From Hirschia litorea (GTDB lineage: Bacteria; Pseudomonadota; Alphaproteobacteria; Caulobacterales; Hyphomonadaceae), in contig NZ_JBHTBR010000007.1 in assembly GCF_042665075.1 (NCBI RefSeq), forward strand, positions 1 to 64,000: a stretch of 64,000 nucleotides of DNA, in the 5' to 3' direction. A model generated the notes under the pieces. The model did no database searches. It worked only from the letters and a program-made list of their open reading frames with translations, and had not been told where the DNA came from. Below, piece after piece: positions 9,020 through 19,100 of the stretch; position 1 is the stretch's first letter, and each line of letters opens with the position of its first letter. Position numbers and translations under genes: made by a program.

Positions 9020-9982
9020 ATGAGACATTTAGTAGAGCATATCTTTACTGCAGACCCTTCTGCTCATGTGTTTGATGGTCGAGTTTATATTTACCCTTCA
9101 CGCGATGTGGAGGGGGGTATCGAATTCAACGACAATGGCGATCACTTTGATATGAGAGATTATCATGTGTTCTCGATGGATAAGATTGATGGCGAGGTGA
9201 CAGACCATGGTGTCGCACTTCATGTTGATGATGTTCCGTGGGCAAAACGCCAGATGTGGGCACCAGATGCAGCTAAGAAAGGAAGTAAATATTACTTCTA
9301 TTTCCCTGCTAAAGATTATGACGATGTATTTCGCATTGGGGTGGCTGTTAGTGATAAGCCAGAAGGCCCGTTCATTCCTCAGTCACAGGCGATGCAGGGA
9401 AGTTTTAGTATAGACCCTGCAGTTTTTGAAGATGATGATGGCGCGCACTATATGTATTGGGGCGGAATTTGGGGGGGGCAGCTTCAGCGTTGGAAGACAG
9501 GATCTTATGAAGAGGATGATTCCGAACCTGAAGATGATATGCCGGCGCTTTGCCCCAAAGTTGCGCGCCTGCGAGAGGACATGCTGGAGTTTGATGAAAG
9601 TGCGCGGGACCTTGTTATCCTTGATAAAAAAGGGGAACCACTAAAGGCGGGGGATCACAATAGGCGCTTCTTTGAGGCTGCTTGGATGCATAAATTTGGT
9701 GGTAAATACTACTTTTCTTATTCCACAGGTAACACGCATCTAATCTGTTATGCTGTGGGGGATAATCCCTATGGTCCTTTTACATATGGCGGGGTTATCA
9801 TCACGCCTGTCGTGGGGTGGACAACTCATCACAGCATCTGTGAAGTGGACGGTAAATGGTATCTATTCCACCATGACAGTAAGCTATCTGGCGGCGTAAC
9901 GCATTTGCGTAGTATTAAGGTCGCGGAACTAACGCATCGTGCTGACGGAACTATAGAAACAATTGATGGAATGGCTGAATAA
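9020..9982 (+). CDS. GH43 glycosidase (beta-xylosidase/arabinofuranosidase type)
   Basis: About 320 aa, single five-bladed propeller, no signal peptide seen. FTADPSAHVFDGRVYIYPS carries the base Asp, SFSIDPAVFEDDDGAHYMY the second Asp and RRFFEAAWMHKFGGKYYFSYS the acid Glu. This fits short GH43 enzymes annotated as xylosidase or alpha-L-arabinofuranosidase. The ATG at 9020 follows the xylanase stop by one base; a GTG at 9011 in the same frame would overlap it. It is the last gene of the rightward xylan operon and ends at a strong hairpin. Whether it removes arabinose or xylose cannot be told from sequence alone. Confidence 0.85.
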   Translation: MRHLVEHIFTADPSAHVFDGRVYIYPSRDVEGGIEFNDNGDHFDMRDYHVFSMDKIDGEVTDHGVALHVDDVPWAKRQMWAPDAAKKGSKYYFYFPAKDYDDVFRIGVAVSDKPEGPFIPQSQAMQGSFSIDPAVFEDDDGAHYMYWGGIWGGQLQRWKTGSYEEDDSEPEDDMPALCPKVARLREDMLEFDESARDLVILDKKGEPLKAGDHNRRFFEAAWMHKFGGKYYFSYSTGNTHLICYAVGDNPYGPFTYGGVIITPVVGWTTHHSICEVDGKWYLFHHDSKLSGGVTHLRSIKVAELTHRADGTIETIDGMAE

Positions 9983-9990
9983 GCCATTCC
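9968..9990. terminator. Hairpin between convergent genes
   Basis: GGAATGGCT pairs perfectly with AGCCATTCC around a five-base loop that includes the GH43 stop codon. It sits between the converging GH43 and halogenase genes and could stop both transcripts, although no long T-run follows. Confidence 0.55.
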
Positions 9991-10005
9991 TGATTGGCAC
10001 AGAAT

Positions 10006-11523
10006 TTAGAGACGATTGTCAATTAGTCCATTTTTCGAAAGGTATTCGGAATGAAGAGGCATTACCTCTGCGGATTTGGCAATCGTAGCTCTAATACTTT
10101 GAAGTCGTTGGGCGGTTTCTTCGTTAGATTGAACGCCTGCAATGGGGTCATACCCTGAGGGGCGTAGGCCTTGTCCGATCATAACTGAAAACCAGCTTGT
10201 GTCATTGAAAAGTTCTTCATTTTCTCTGAAAATGCGACCATTTTCGGCAAACAAATCTATCTTCTCTTTGAGCGTATCTGGAATGCTCATTGTGCGAACA
10301 TAGTCCCAGAATTTAGAATCATTGCGCGACGTTGCGTGGTAATGAAGAATTATGAAATCTCTAATTCTTTCATATTCATAGTCAGTTACTTTGTTGAAAC
10401 GTTGAATGTTGGCTGGAAGGAAGTCTTTGTCCGGAAACATTTGTAAAAGTTTGCCAATTGCTGACTGTATTAGATGAATGCTGGTGGATTCTAATGGTTC
10501 GATAAAACCAGCAGACAACCCTATTGCAACACAGTTTTTATTCCAGAAAGCTTTTCGACGGCCTGTTGTGAATTGTAAGTGGTTTGGGGAGCCAATTGCA
10601 GGAGTTTTTAACTCTTCGATAAGTTGGGCTGTGGCTTTGTCTTTAGATATAAACGCGTCGCAATATACATGACCGTTTCCAACTCTGTGTTGAAGTGGAA
10701 TGCTCCATTTCCAACCCGCACTTAGGGCTTTGGAGTGCGTGTATGGGGGAAGGTTTTTGTCTGATTGGGAGGGGACTGCAACTGCACGGTTCATTGGTAA
10801 CCAATGCGACCAATCAATATATCCCGTTTTTAGGGCTTGTTCGATCAGTAAACCTCTAAATCCAGAGCAGTCTATAAATAAGTCTGCCTCAATGAGTTTG
10901 CCGCCTTCCAACGAGACTCCTGTTATGAAGCCATTTTCACCGTTTTGGTGGACTTTGGATATCAGTCCTTCTGTTCTTTTAACGGAGCGTGTCTCTGCGA
11001 AATTTCTGAGGAATTGTGCATATAATCCCGCATCGAAATGGTAGGCATATGCTATGTTTGAAAGGGGGGAGTTTCCTGCATTTACGGGGCGCATGAATTT
11101 GTTTTCCCGTGATGCCATGGCTTGAAGAGAGTATTCTTCTAGTGCATTGTTGTTTATAGTTTTTGTATATAACTTTTGAAAGAAGGCATGAAACGAAATG
11201 CCATTCATATTGAGTCCATAGGGGCCAAACGGATGGAAGTAGCTTTCATTCAGCTTTCCCCAGTCATCAAACTTGATGCCAAGTTTGAAAGTTGCTTTGG
11301 TACGCTTTACAAATTCGCTTTCATCTATCCCCAGTGATCGGTTAAATGTTCTAATCTGCGGAATGCTAGCTTCGCCAACACCTACTGTTCCAATGTGCTC
11401 TGATTCAACGAGTTCAATTTCGCAGTAGTCTGGTTTGAGTGTGTTGGAAAGGGCTGCCGCAGTCATCCAACCAGCCGTGCCACCACCCACAATAAGTACT
11501 TTTTTTATCTGTTTATTGGTCAT
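10006..11523 (-). CDS. Flavin-dependent tryptophan-halogenase-family protein (copy A)
   Basis: 505 aa. FAD site VLIVGGGTAGWMTAAAL near the N terminus. FKLGIKFDDW holds the Lys that in PrnA/RebH-type enzymes relays hypohalous acid. GWKWSIPLQHRVGNG is the GWxWxIP halogenase motif and EPLESTSIHLIQ holds the conserved catalytic Glu. It would be cytoplasmic and FADH2- and O2-dependent. The start is ATG 11523, 13 bases after copy B; the longer frame would overlap copy B. Relatives from Caulobacterales and Xanthomonas lie beside TonB receptors and halogenate indoles in vitro; the natural substrate is unknown. It is the last gene of a four-gene leftward operon. Confidence 0.9.
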   Translation of the reverse strand: MTNKQIKKVLIVGGGTAGWMTAAALSNTLKPDYCEIELVESEHIGTVGVGEASIPQIRTFNRSLGIDESEFVKRTKATFKLGIKFDDWGKLNESYFHPFGPYGLNMNGISFHAFFQKLYTKTINNNALEEYSLQAMASRENKFMRPVNAGNSPLSNIAYAYHFDAGLYAQFLRNFAETRSVKRTEGLISKVHQNGENGFITGVSLEGGKLIEADLFIDCSGFRGLLIEQALKTGYIDWSHWLPMNRAVAVPSQSDKNLPPYTHSKALSAGWKWSIPLQHRVGNGHVYCDAFISKDKATAQLIEELKTPAIGSPNHLQFTTGRRKAFWNKNCVAIGLSAGFIEPLESTSIHLIQSAIGKLLQMFPDKDFLPANIQRFNKVTDYEYERIRDFIILHYHATSRNDSKFWDYVRTMSIPDTLKEKIDLFAENGRIFRENEELFNDTSWFSVMIGQGLRPSGYDPIAGVQSNEETAQRLQSIRATIAKSAEVMPLHSEYLSKNGLIDNRL

Positions 11524-11536
11524 CAAGACAGTCCAT

Positions 11537-13057
11537 TTAAAAGCTGTTGGCGCGACAGTAGCGATCAATATATTGCTGGTGTGTTGGCAATTTGTTGGAT
11601 AGGTCCGCAATCGCTGCTCGTAGACTTTTGATTGCCTTTAGTGTTTCTTCCTCGGGCATAGCATCAGCAAATGGATCCCAAGTAGCGGGGAATATTCCTT
11701 GACCTAAGAAGACGGCTAGCCAGTTCGTTTCAGCAAACAGTTCTTTGTCGTGTCTAACGATTTTTCCTTTGTTGCTGAAAAGGTCAACTTTCTGCTGTAG
11801 AGAGTCTGGAAGGGGAATTGATTTTATGTCGTTCCAGAAGTCGGAATCATCTCTTTGGGTTGCTATGTAATGCAATAGGATGAAATCACGTATCTGAAGA
11901 TATTGGAGGTCGGTTTGACGATTATATTCGTCAATTTCAACTGGCCGAAATTGCGTGTCTGGAAAAAGCGCGATTAGCCGTGAGATACCTGATTGAATAA
12001 GGTGAATGCTTGTAGATTCAAGCGGTTCAATGAAGCCTGCTGATAGTCCGATTGCGACGCAATTTTTATTCCATGCTTTTTTGCGTTTGCCCGTCGTGAA
12101 TTTAATTGTGAGAGGGGAGCTGACTGTTGGTTCGTCAAGATTGCTAAGTAAGATATCGCTCGCAGCAGAATCTGAAATATGTTGGCTGGAATATACAAGC
12201 CCATTGCCATTCCTGTGTTGTAGAGGGATGCGCCACTGCCAGCCGCATTGTCTGGCAGTAGAAATTGTGTAAGGCGGGGGCCGCGTATCGGATTTGGTTT
12301 GGATGGCTATAGCGCGATCACATGGTAGTATATCAGACCAGTCATCATAGCCTGTTTTCAGTGCGCCTTCTATCAGTAATCCTCTAAATCCCGTGCAGTC
12401 TATAAAGAGGTCACCGGCTATGTAGTAACCATTGTCCAAGACTACTTTTTCGATGAAGCCTGTTTGCGAATCTTGAACGACCTGTTTGACTTTTCCTTCT
12501 ATTCTTTTGGTATTTTGGCTTTCAGCCGCGCTGCGAAGAAATTTGGCATAAAGTGCAGCGTCAAAATGATAAGCATATGAAATAGTTGATAAAATGGCAT
12601 GAGGGTCAGGGCCAGGAGATAGGAATTTCCCTTTCAAGGCGGCCATCGCTGATAGACAATATTCATCCAGAGAGCCAACACCTTTGTGATTTCTGTATTT
12701 GAGCCAGAGTTGATGGAATGCTACGCCTTGCATCGCCATTCCATACTCTCCAAATGGATGTAAATAGGAGGTATTTAGCTTATGCCAATCTTCAAACTTA
12801 ATGCCTAGTTTGAAAGTCGCTTGCGTTTTTGCGACGAATTCATTTTCGTTGATGCCAAGAATTTTGTTAAAATTGACAATGGGCGGAATAGTGGCTTCCC
12901 CGACACCGATTGTGCTGATTTCATCAGATTCGATTAGGGTAATGCTTGTTGTCTTGCAATTAAGGAGGCGCGATAGCGCCGCTGCGGTCATCCAACCCGC
13001 TGTTCCACCACCTACGATGACTATGTTCTTTATTGGGTCTTTTGAGTGCTGTGTCAT
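11537..13057 (-). CDS. Flavin-dependent tryptophan-halogenase-family protein (copy B)
   Basis: 506 aa, clearly paralogous to copy A. It carries IVIVGGGTAGWMTAAAL (FAD), FKLGIKFEDW with the relay Lys, GWQWRIPLQHRNGNG, and EPLESTSIHLIQ with the catalytic Glu. The conserved C-terminal region TNWLAVFLGQGIFPATWDP is present. Its ATG overlaps the stop of the upstream degenerate paralogue in an ATGA arrangement, implying translational coupling. All catalytic motifs look intact, so it could be active, but the preferred halide and substrate cannot be read from the sequence. Confidence 0.9.
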   Translation of the reverse strand: MTQHSKDPIKNIVIVGGGTAGWMTAAALSRLLNCKTTSITLIESDEISTIGVGEATIPPIVNFNKILGINENEFVAKTQATFKLGIKFEDWHKLNTSYLHPFGEYGMAMQGVAFHQLWLKYRNHKGVGSLDEYCLSAMAALKGKFLSPGPDPHAILSTISYAYHFDAALYAKFLRSAAESQNTKRIEGKVKQVVQDSQTGFIEKVVLDNGYYIAGDLFIDCTGFRGLLIEGALKTGYDDWSDILPCDRAIAIQTKSDTRPPPYTISTARQCGWQWRIPLQHRNGNGLVYSSQHISDSAASDILLSNLDEPTVSSPLTIKFTTGKRKKAWNKNCVAIGLSAGFIEPLESTSIHLIQSGISRLIALFPDTQFRPVEIDEYNRQTDLQYLQIRDFILLHYIATQRDDSDFWNDIKSIPLPDSLQQKVDLFSNKGKIVRHDKELFAETNWLAVFLGQGIFPATWDPFADAMPEEETLKAIKSLRAAIADLSNKLPTHQQYIDRYCRANSF

Positions 13058-14373
13058 GTGATTTGCTCCGCTTTGGAATTTTCGAGCAAATGGTCGAGAT
13101 ATTCATTTAGCGTTGGTGCGGCTGTGGCCTGTTTTTGTATTCGGTCATAATGTTTGGAGTAAAAGGCATTTAATGCATTGGTTGGCGCAGCTTGCGCGCC
13201 GATCGAGCTTGTTTCTGGAATTATGCCAAGGCTCAGCATGCTGGTTATCCAATCGTCGTCAGAATAGGTTTCGTTATCGTACATAACTACTCTGCCTCTG
13301 CGTCGAAATTGCTCAATTTTTCGCTGTAATTTGGGTGATGCTTTTTTCTCCCATGGGACTTGGGAGGGGGGCTGATTTTCCAGTAGGTGTAATTCTAAGA
13401 ATAAGTCAGTGTTTTCTATCGTATCAGATACAACATTATTGAATGCACGAATTAGAGAGTCATTTTTGTCCAAAGGGCTGTGTAGGGTGCTTAAGAAAGT
13501 TTCGCACGCAGTTTCAATGACGGTGAAATTTGTAGATTGAAATCCAGAATATTTTTTTAATACACCGCCCAAGTCTATTGTTTTACCAGTCCAAACTGCT
13601 GGAGTAGATTTATTTGTATCTCTGGGCAGAAGAGGATGTGTTTCCACAAACTCATGACATGTTGTATAGGCTGTGTTTTTGATAGTGTCGGGATTTAGGG
13701 TTAACGTAGCGATAGGTTTAGTTTTGGTGCGCTGGATTGAGGTGGCTTGATAGTTTACACCCGTTGCTGGAATGCTTTGCGAGCAGTTGATTTCCCACGT
13801 GGGCATATCGAGAGTCGCTTCGTTAGGTTTGATGGTGACACCATTGCTTAGGCAGAGTTTTTTCAAAACATTTCTAAATTTCAAGGCGTTTACCGTATAA
13901 CCATATGAAAAAGTAGAATTAATGCTGCGAGGGTTATCGCTGGGGTGATAGAATTTACATTTCTCAGATAAGGCCGCGCCTAGGCTATACATCCAATAGG
14001 GTTTTGCGAGGTTGGCGTGTTTGAGTTTAGCCCAATAATGGTGAAAGGCTGTGCCGTTCGCGCTAATCCCAGTTTTCGAGAAGCAATTGGTGAAGTCAGA
14101 AATGTTATTGCGCGAGTAACGATATTGTACCCCGAGTAAAAAATTGGCGTCACAAGTTGCGAACAACTCTTGCTCTGTCAGGTCTATTTCTTCCAGTACG
14201 CGCAACATTTCAGGGCGTAGGGTGAATGCCGGCGGTATATTGTTGTCATCTATGTTTTGCGGCGAGACCTCTATCTGGTGTGTGCTAAATGAGAGTGCTG
14301 TTCGCAATCGTAGTGCGAGATACCAAGTTAGGTGACAATTTCCCAACAAGTTAATTTTGATCAAGGTGCTCAT
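13054..14373 (-). CDS. Degenerate halogenase-family protein lacking catalytic motifs
   Basis: 439 aa and intact as a reading frame. It aligns by its start, by AFHHYWAKLKHAN, FSYGYTVNALKFRNVL and its C-terminal IEQFRRRGRVVMYDNETYSDDDWITSM with the halogenases on either side. The FAD motif GGGTAGW is replaced by LLGNCHLTW, and the relay Lys of KLGIKF by Gln (LLGVQY). Both GWxWxIP and EPLEST are missing. It is about 60 residues shorter. It is unlikely to bind FAD or halogenate. Four-base overlap with copy B and zero spacing to copy D argue that it is expressed and kept, perhaps as a partner or chaperone of its siblings (inference). Confidence 0.75.
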   Translation of the reverse strand: MSTLIKINLLGNCHLTWYLALRLRTALSFSTHQIEVSPQNIDDNNIPPAFTLRPEMLRVLEEIDLTEQELFATCDANFLLGVQYRYSRNNISDFTNCFSKTGISANGTAFHHYWAKLKHANLAKPYWMYSLGAALSEKCKFYHPSDNPRSINSTFSYGYTVNALKFRNVLKKLCLSNGVTIKPNEATLDMPTWEINCSQSIPATGVNYQATSIQRTKTKPIATLTLNPDTIKNTAYTTCHEFVETHPLLPRDTNKSTPAVWTGKTIDLGGVLKKYSGFQSTNFTVIETACETFLSTLHSPLDKNDSLIRAFNNVVSDTIENTDLFLELHLLENQPPSQVPWEKKASPKLQRKIEQFRRRGRVVMYDNETYSDDDWITSMLSLGIIPETSSIGAQAAPTNALNAFYSKHYDRIQKQATAAPTLNEYLDHLLENSKAEQIT

Positions 14374-15870
14374 TTAAGACATTCCTTGTCGGCAATATTT
14401 GTTGAGAAATTCTGTGTGAGTTTCTGAGGAATCAACAAATTTACGGACCGTGTTTGCGTAGTTGAGGTGTCTGTCTAAGTCTGCCTGAGAAAGAGCGTCC
14501 GCCCGTGGGTCTCTATTTTGAGGGATTATTCCTTGACCGATAAAAACAGACAGCCAGCTAGGAAACAAGAATAGGCCATCTTTGTACTCCGGCACAAAAC
14601 CCTGAGATTTGAACATTGATATTTTCTCGATGAGGCTATGTGGAAGAGGCATGTTTTGGATATATCTCCAAAATTCGGTGTCATTCCTTTCAGTCGCAAC
14701 GTAATGCAAGATTAGAAAGTCGCGAATGCGCTCGTATTCTACGTTGATTACATCATTGAATTCTTTGATATCTACTGGGTCTATTCGCTTATTCGGAAGG
14801 AGTTCTACCAGTGTAGTTATTGCTGCTTGAATAAGATAAATGCTAGTTGATTCAAGGGGTTCTAGAAATCCCGCCGATAAACCAACGCCAATGCAGTTTT
14901 TCTTCCATTGTTTGCGCCGAAGACCAGCTTTAAATCTAATTTTATTGGGTGAGGCTAAAGCTGTTGTTCCTAGCTTTCTCATCAAAAGTGCTTCTATTTT
15001 GTCATCTGATGTGTATTCGCTGCAATAGACCGATCCGTTACCGTTACGGTGTTGGAGTGGAATCTTCCAGGTCCACCCATGACCATGAGCTTCTGCTTGG
15101 GTATAGGGGGGGAGTTTCTCTGGTGTTGTGTGTGTGCTCGGGATAGCGATTGCTCGATCGCAGGGGAGGTAGTGCGACCAATCTTCGTACGCTTCGCCTA
15201 ACGCTTGTCCTAAAAGAACTGATCGAAAGCCTGAGCAATCTATAAACAAATCGCCAGATATTGTGTCTCCATCTTCGAGGCGGAGGAAGAGGATGTTTCC
15301 ACTTTCAGGATCTAGTGAAACGTTTTCAACCAGTCCTTCTTGCCGCGTGACCCCTTTCTTTGTGCTGATATCGCGGAGAAATTTTGCGTAACGTCCTGCG
15401 TCTATATGGTAGGCGTAAGAGTAGGTGGTGGAAACGTCATCATCTGGGAGCTGAGGGATCTGAAACTTAAAATTTCTCGCCATCATTTCGCCGGCTGAGA
15501 AGTTTTGTAAGCTGAGGTCGGGGTGCTTCTCTAATAGGCGGTGCCAGATGTGGTGAAATTTTATTGGGGTTGTGCTGGGGCCGTATTCGCCAAATGGATG
15601 GATATAAGATTGGCCGATTTGACCCCAATTATTGAATTCTATTCCAAGCTTTATGGTCGCATTTGTTGCTCTCATAAACTCTTGTTCGTCTATTCCAATG
15701 GTTTGATTGAAGAATTTCAGGTGAGGCAGGGTAGCCTCGCCAACGCCAACTGTGCCGACTTTATCAGACTCTATAAGGTGGATTTGTGCATCACTATCTT
15801 GGAGGAAGTGTGAAAGGCCTGCTGCTGTCATCCATCCCGCTGTTCCTCCCCCTAAAATAACAATTCTCAA
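14374..15870 (-). CDS. Flavin-dependent tryptophan-halogenase-family protein (copy D)
   Basis: 498 aa, first gene of the leftward operon and divergent from the TonB receptor. RIVILGGGTAGWMTAAGL binds FAD. IKLGIEFNNW occupies the relay position, with Lys at IKL and Glu where copies A and B have the second Lys. GWTWKIPLQHRNGNG and EPLESTSIYLIQ are present. The Lys/Glu difference deserves an alignment, because copies A and B read KLGIKF. Otherwise the motifs suggest a working flavoenzyme. Operators of the GACAACG type lie just upstream. Confidence 0.88.
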   Translation of the reverse strand: MRIVILGGGTAGWMTAAGLSHFLQDSDAQIHLIESDKVGTVGVGEATLPHLKFFNQTIGIDEQEFMRATNATIKLGIEFNNWGQIGQSYIHPFGEYGPSTTPIKFHHIWHRLLEKHPDLSLQNFSAGEMMARNFKFQIPQLPDDDVSTTYSYAYHIDAGRYAKFLRDISTKKGVTRQEGLVENVSLDPESGNILFLRLEDGDTISGDLFIDCSGFRSVLLGQALGEAYEDWSHYLPCDRAIAIPSTHTTPEKLPPYTQAEAHGHGWTWKIPLQHRNGNGSVYCSEYTSDDKIEALLMRKLGTTALASPNKIRFKAGLRRKQWKKNCIGVGLSAGFLEPLESTSIYLIQAAITTLVELLPNKRIDPVDIKEFNDVINVEYERIRDFLILHYVATERNDTEFWRYIQNMPLPHSLIEKISMFKSQGFVPEYKDGLFLFPSWLSVFIGQGIIPQNRDPRADALSQADLDRHLNYANTVRKFVDSSETHTEFLNKYCRQGMS

Positions 15871-16173
15871 AATGATGTCCTATCGTTGTCTCATTGGATT
15901 CGTTGTTTTTCGCCATTGGTATAACATAAAAGAGCATTGTCGTATCGAATTCTAGGTGTGTGTTTGGGTATTTGTGTGCTTTTCTTGTCACAAGAAGTGG
16001 AAATAGCCCACCAGACATTGGTGTTGAGGCAAGAGATACGTCTAACGTTGTCTTTTTTTGTTGATTGCGTAAATGTGCTGTGCTCATTTGAAGATTAGGC
16101 GCTTTTTGGTGCCGTTAAGATGGCTGGAAGGGCAGTAGACCCTTGGTCGACATATGTTCGGGAGGAATTTTAT
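15871..16173. promoter_or_regulatory. Divergent promoter between halogenases and TonB receptor
   Basis: Roughly 300 bases without a supported gene. Two LacI-like sites lie here, one at 15876-15893 (opposite strand TGAGACAACGATAGGACAT) and one at 16038-16055 (opposite strand AAAGACAACGTTAGACGT). One sits near each arm, the same layout as the xyl divergent region. Confidence 0.5.
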
Positions 16174-19100
16174 ATGTTGAAGGTTAACTTTGAAAATAAG
16201 TCTAGAATATCAACAAGGGCTGCGAAAGCTTTGTTTTGGTCGGCTTCAGTGGCGGCGTTGGGTTTTGGGCAGGTTGCTTGGGCGCAGGAATCTGAGGTTG
16301 CCGAAGAAAAGGTAGAAGATGCAAAAGTGTTGGATACGATTACTGTCACAGGTATCCGTAACTCTCTTGCGTCAGCGCAGGATATCAAACGCAACTCGGA
16401 CACATTTGTCGATGCGGTAACATCTGAAGATATTGGAGCTCTACCTGACCGGTCAGTGACTGAAGCATTGTCTCGCGTGCCGGGCGTTGCAATTAGTCGT
16501 TTTGCTGCGGCAGATGATCCGGATCACTTCTCTATTGAAGGGTCTGGAGTTGTTGTGCGTGGTTTGACTTTTGTTCGGTCTGAAATCAATGGTCGCGATG
16601 CATTTACGGCTAACAATGGGCGCGCTCTAAGCTTTTCAGATATTTCTCCAGAGCTGCTTGGCTCTGTTCAAGTGTTTAAGAACCAATCTGCGGATTTGAT
16701 CGAGGGTGGGATTGCTGGTTCTGTGAATTTGGTGACCCGCAAACCATTTGATAAAACTGGGCAAGTGATCGCTGGATCTATTGAGGGAGCATATACCGAC
16801 TTTAGAGAGGCGGCTTCTCCTACTGCGTCGCTTCTTTATAGCAATAATTGGGATACAGAAATCGGTCGCGTAGGTTTTCTTGTGAGTGGCGTTCATTCGC
16901 AGTTGAAAACTCGATCTGATGGATCTCAAATTTCTAGTTTTCAGCCAAGAGATGATCTAGCTGATGGAAGAGTGTGGGCTCCTGAGGGGGCGGTTTTGAG
17001 AACTCAGAACTATGACCGTGATCGTACGGGGTATTCTGCATCCGCTCAGTGGGAGAGCAAAGACGAGAAAATCCTAGCGACGGTTGAGTATTTGCGTTCA
17101 GAAGCATCTACTTCTTGGGATGAGTACGTAAGTGAAATCGCGACGGATAATGTGGGTGATACTGCCTTTTTCCTTGTGCCAGGCACTGAATTTGGCTTTG
17201 GTGGGGATGATTTGTTTACCCATGGTACGATTTCTGCCCCAACCGGCTGGAGAGATGACCAGTTTTCTGACCCAAGAACGCCTATTTACGGTCTGCAATC
17301 AAACAATATCCACCGTGGTAATGAAACTGAGACAATGACGGCGGATTCCTCTTTCAATATAAAGTGGACTCCGACTGAGCGTCTTTCTTTGAATTTTGAC
17401 TATCAGCACGTAGAATCCACAACAGATGTGGTCGATCACACAATATGGGCATCTTCATTTCAGGATGTTTCTATTGATTTGAGACGTGATATTCCTGAAA
17501 TTAAGTTTCTTGCTCCGACAAATGCGGGCGATCTGATCGACTGTTCTGGTGGCATTTCAAACAATTGTCCGGATTACTTTAATGCTCCAAATGATAGTTT
17601 TGGTGCGCCTTCAAATAGCTTTTGGCGTGCTGCGATGGATCACATGCAGCAAAGTGAGGGAAAGCAAGATGCCTTCCGCGCTGACGTCGAATACGATCTA
17701 GAAGATGACTTTGATTGGATACGTTCAGTTCGTTTCGGTGCACGTTATTCAGATCGAGAGCAAACAACACGTTTCTCCGCCTTCAACTGGGGGGCGTTGT
17801 CTGAAATTTGGGGTAATGGTGGTCCAGTGTGGTTTGATGAGACTGGACAAGAAGACAATGGGTATTTTGCAAATTACAATTGGGACAACTTTCAGCGTAG
17901 CGACGTCACTACACCTGACCCAAGACAATTTTTCCAGTTAAATCCAGCGGTTAATTACGGTGAGGCAAGTGATTTTGCTGACTCTGTTGTCGCTGCATGG
18001 CTTGGTGAAGGCGCTGTCGCTGGTGGGGGCGGTAATGGTTGGCGTCGTCTTGAGGATCGTCCAGGTGTTATTGCTGGAACGCCATTCCTGCCGGGTGAGA
18101 TTACAGACTCTACAGAGCAGAACACATCCTTCTATGCCATGATTAATTTTGGGCATGATGCTCCGTTCGGTAATGGTATGACGGTCGAAGGGAACGTTGG
18201 ATTGCGGTATGTGAAGACGGACGTGTCTACGACAGGTGGCGCTGCCTTCATGCCTGCAACAACGCTTCCAGACGATGGGAGCTTAGGAACTTCAACTAAC
18301 TTGTCGGGAAGCGATTGTATTCCGGATAGGGCAGAACAAGAAGTGTCTTTCTTCTGTGAGCTTTCTCCGACTGAACGCCAGGCGGCTTATGACTTCTTGG
18401 ATGGGGCGTCGATTGATTATGTCGGTGATCATGACTACGAAGAAATTCTCCCATCATTCAATTTGAAACTTGGTTTGACAGATACTCAAATCGTCAGGTT
18501 TGCCTATTCTAAAGCCTTGTCTCGTCCTGATATAGGTTTCTTACGTGGTACATTCTCTGTCGGAGCAGAAACTCAGGATGATCCTCGCAATCCAGGTGTT
18601 GGGGTTCCGGACGGGTATTCAAATGGTTTCTTTGGCTTTACAACATCTGGAGGAAACCCATTCCTAAACCCAATTACATCTGCTCAATATGATTTATCCT
18701 ATGAGTGGTATTTTGATGATGTTGGTTCAATAACAGCGACAGCGTTCTATAAAGAAATTGATGACATCATCGTTGCGGGTTCGGGGGATATAACCTTAGA
18801 AAACAATGGCCAGACATTTGATGTATTTGTTACAAACCAACCAACAAATTCAGATGAGACAGCCGAAGTTAAAGGGTTTGAGTTGGCATATAACCAATTC
18901 TTTGATGACCTTCCGTCTCCGTTTGATGGTATAGGTGTTCAAGCGACTTATACTTACATTGAAAGTACTGGTGTAAATCCATCTGTGTTGAACAATACAC
19001 TTGGTGATCCGGCTTCAAATCAGGCAACTGTTGATCTGGGAGAGCTTCCTCTGCAGGGCTTGTCTAAGAACAATGCAAACCTTGCTCTGATCTATGAGAA

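Noticed and set aside
15794..16087. Leftward 97-codon frame spanning the halogenase-receptor promoter
   Set aside because: It overlaps the halogenase start and both putative operators, and its translation resembles no protein.
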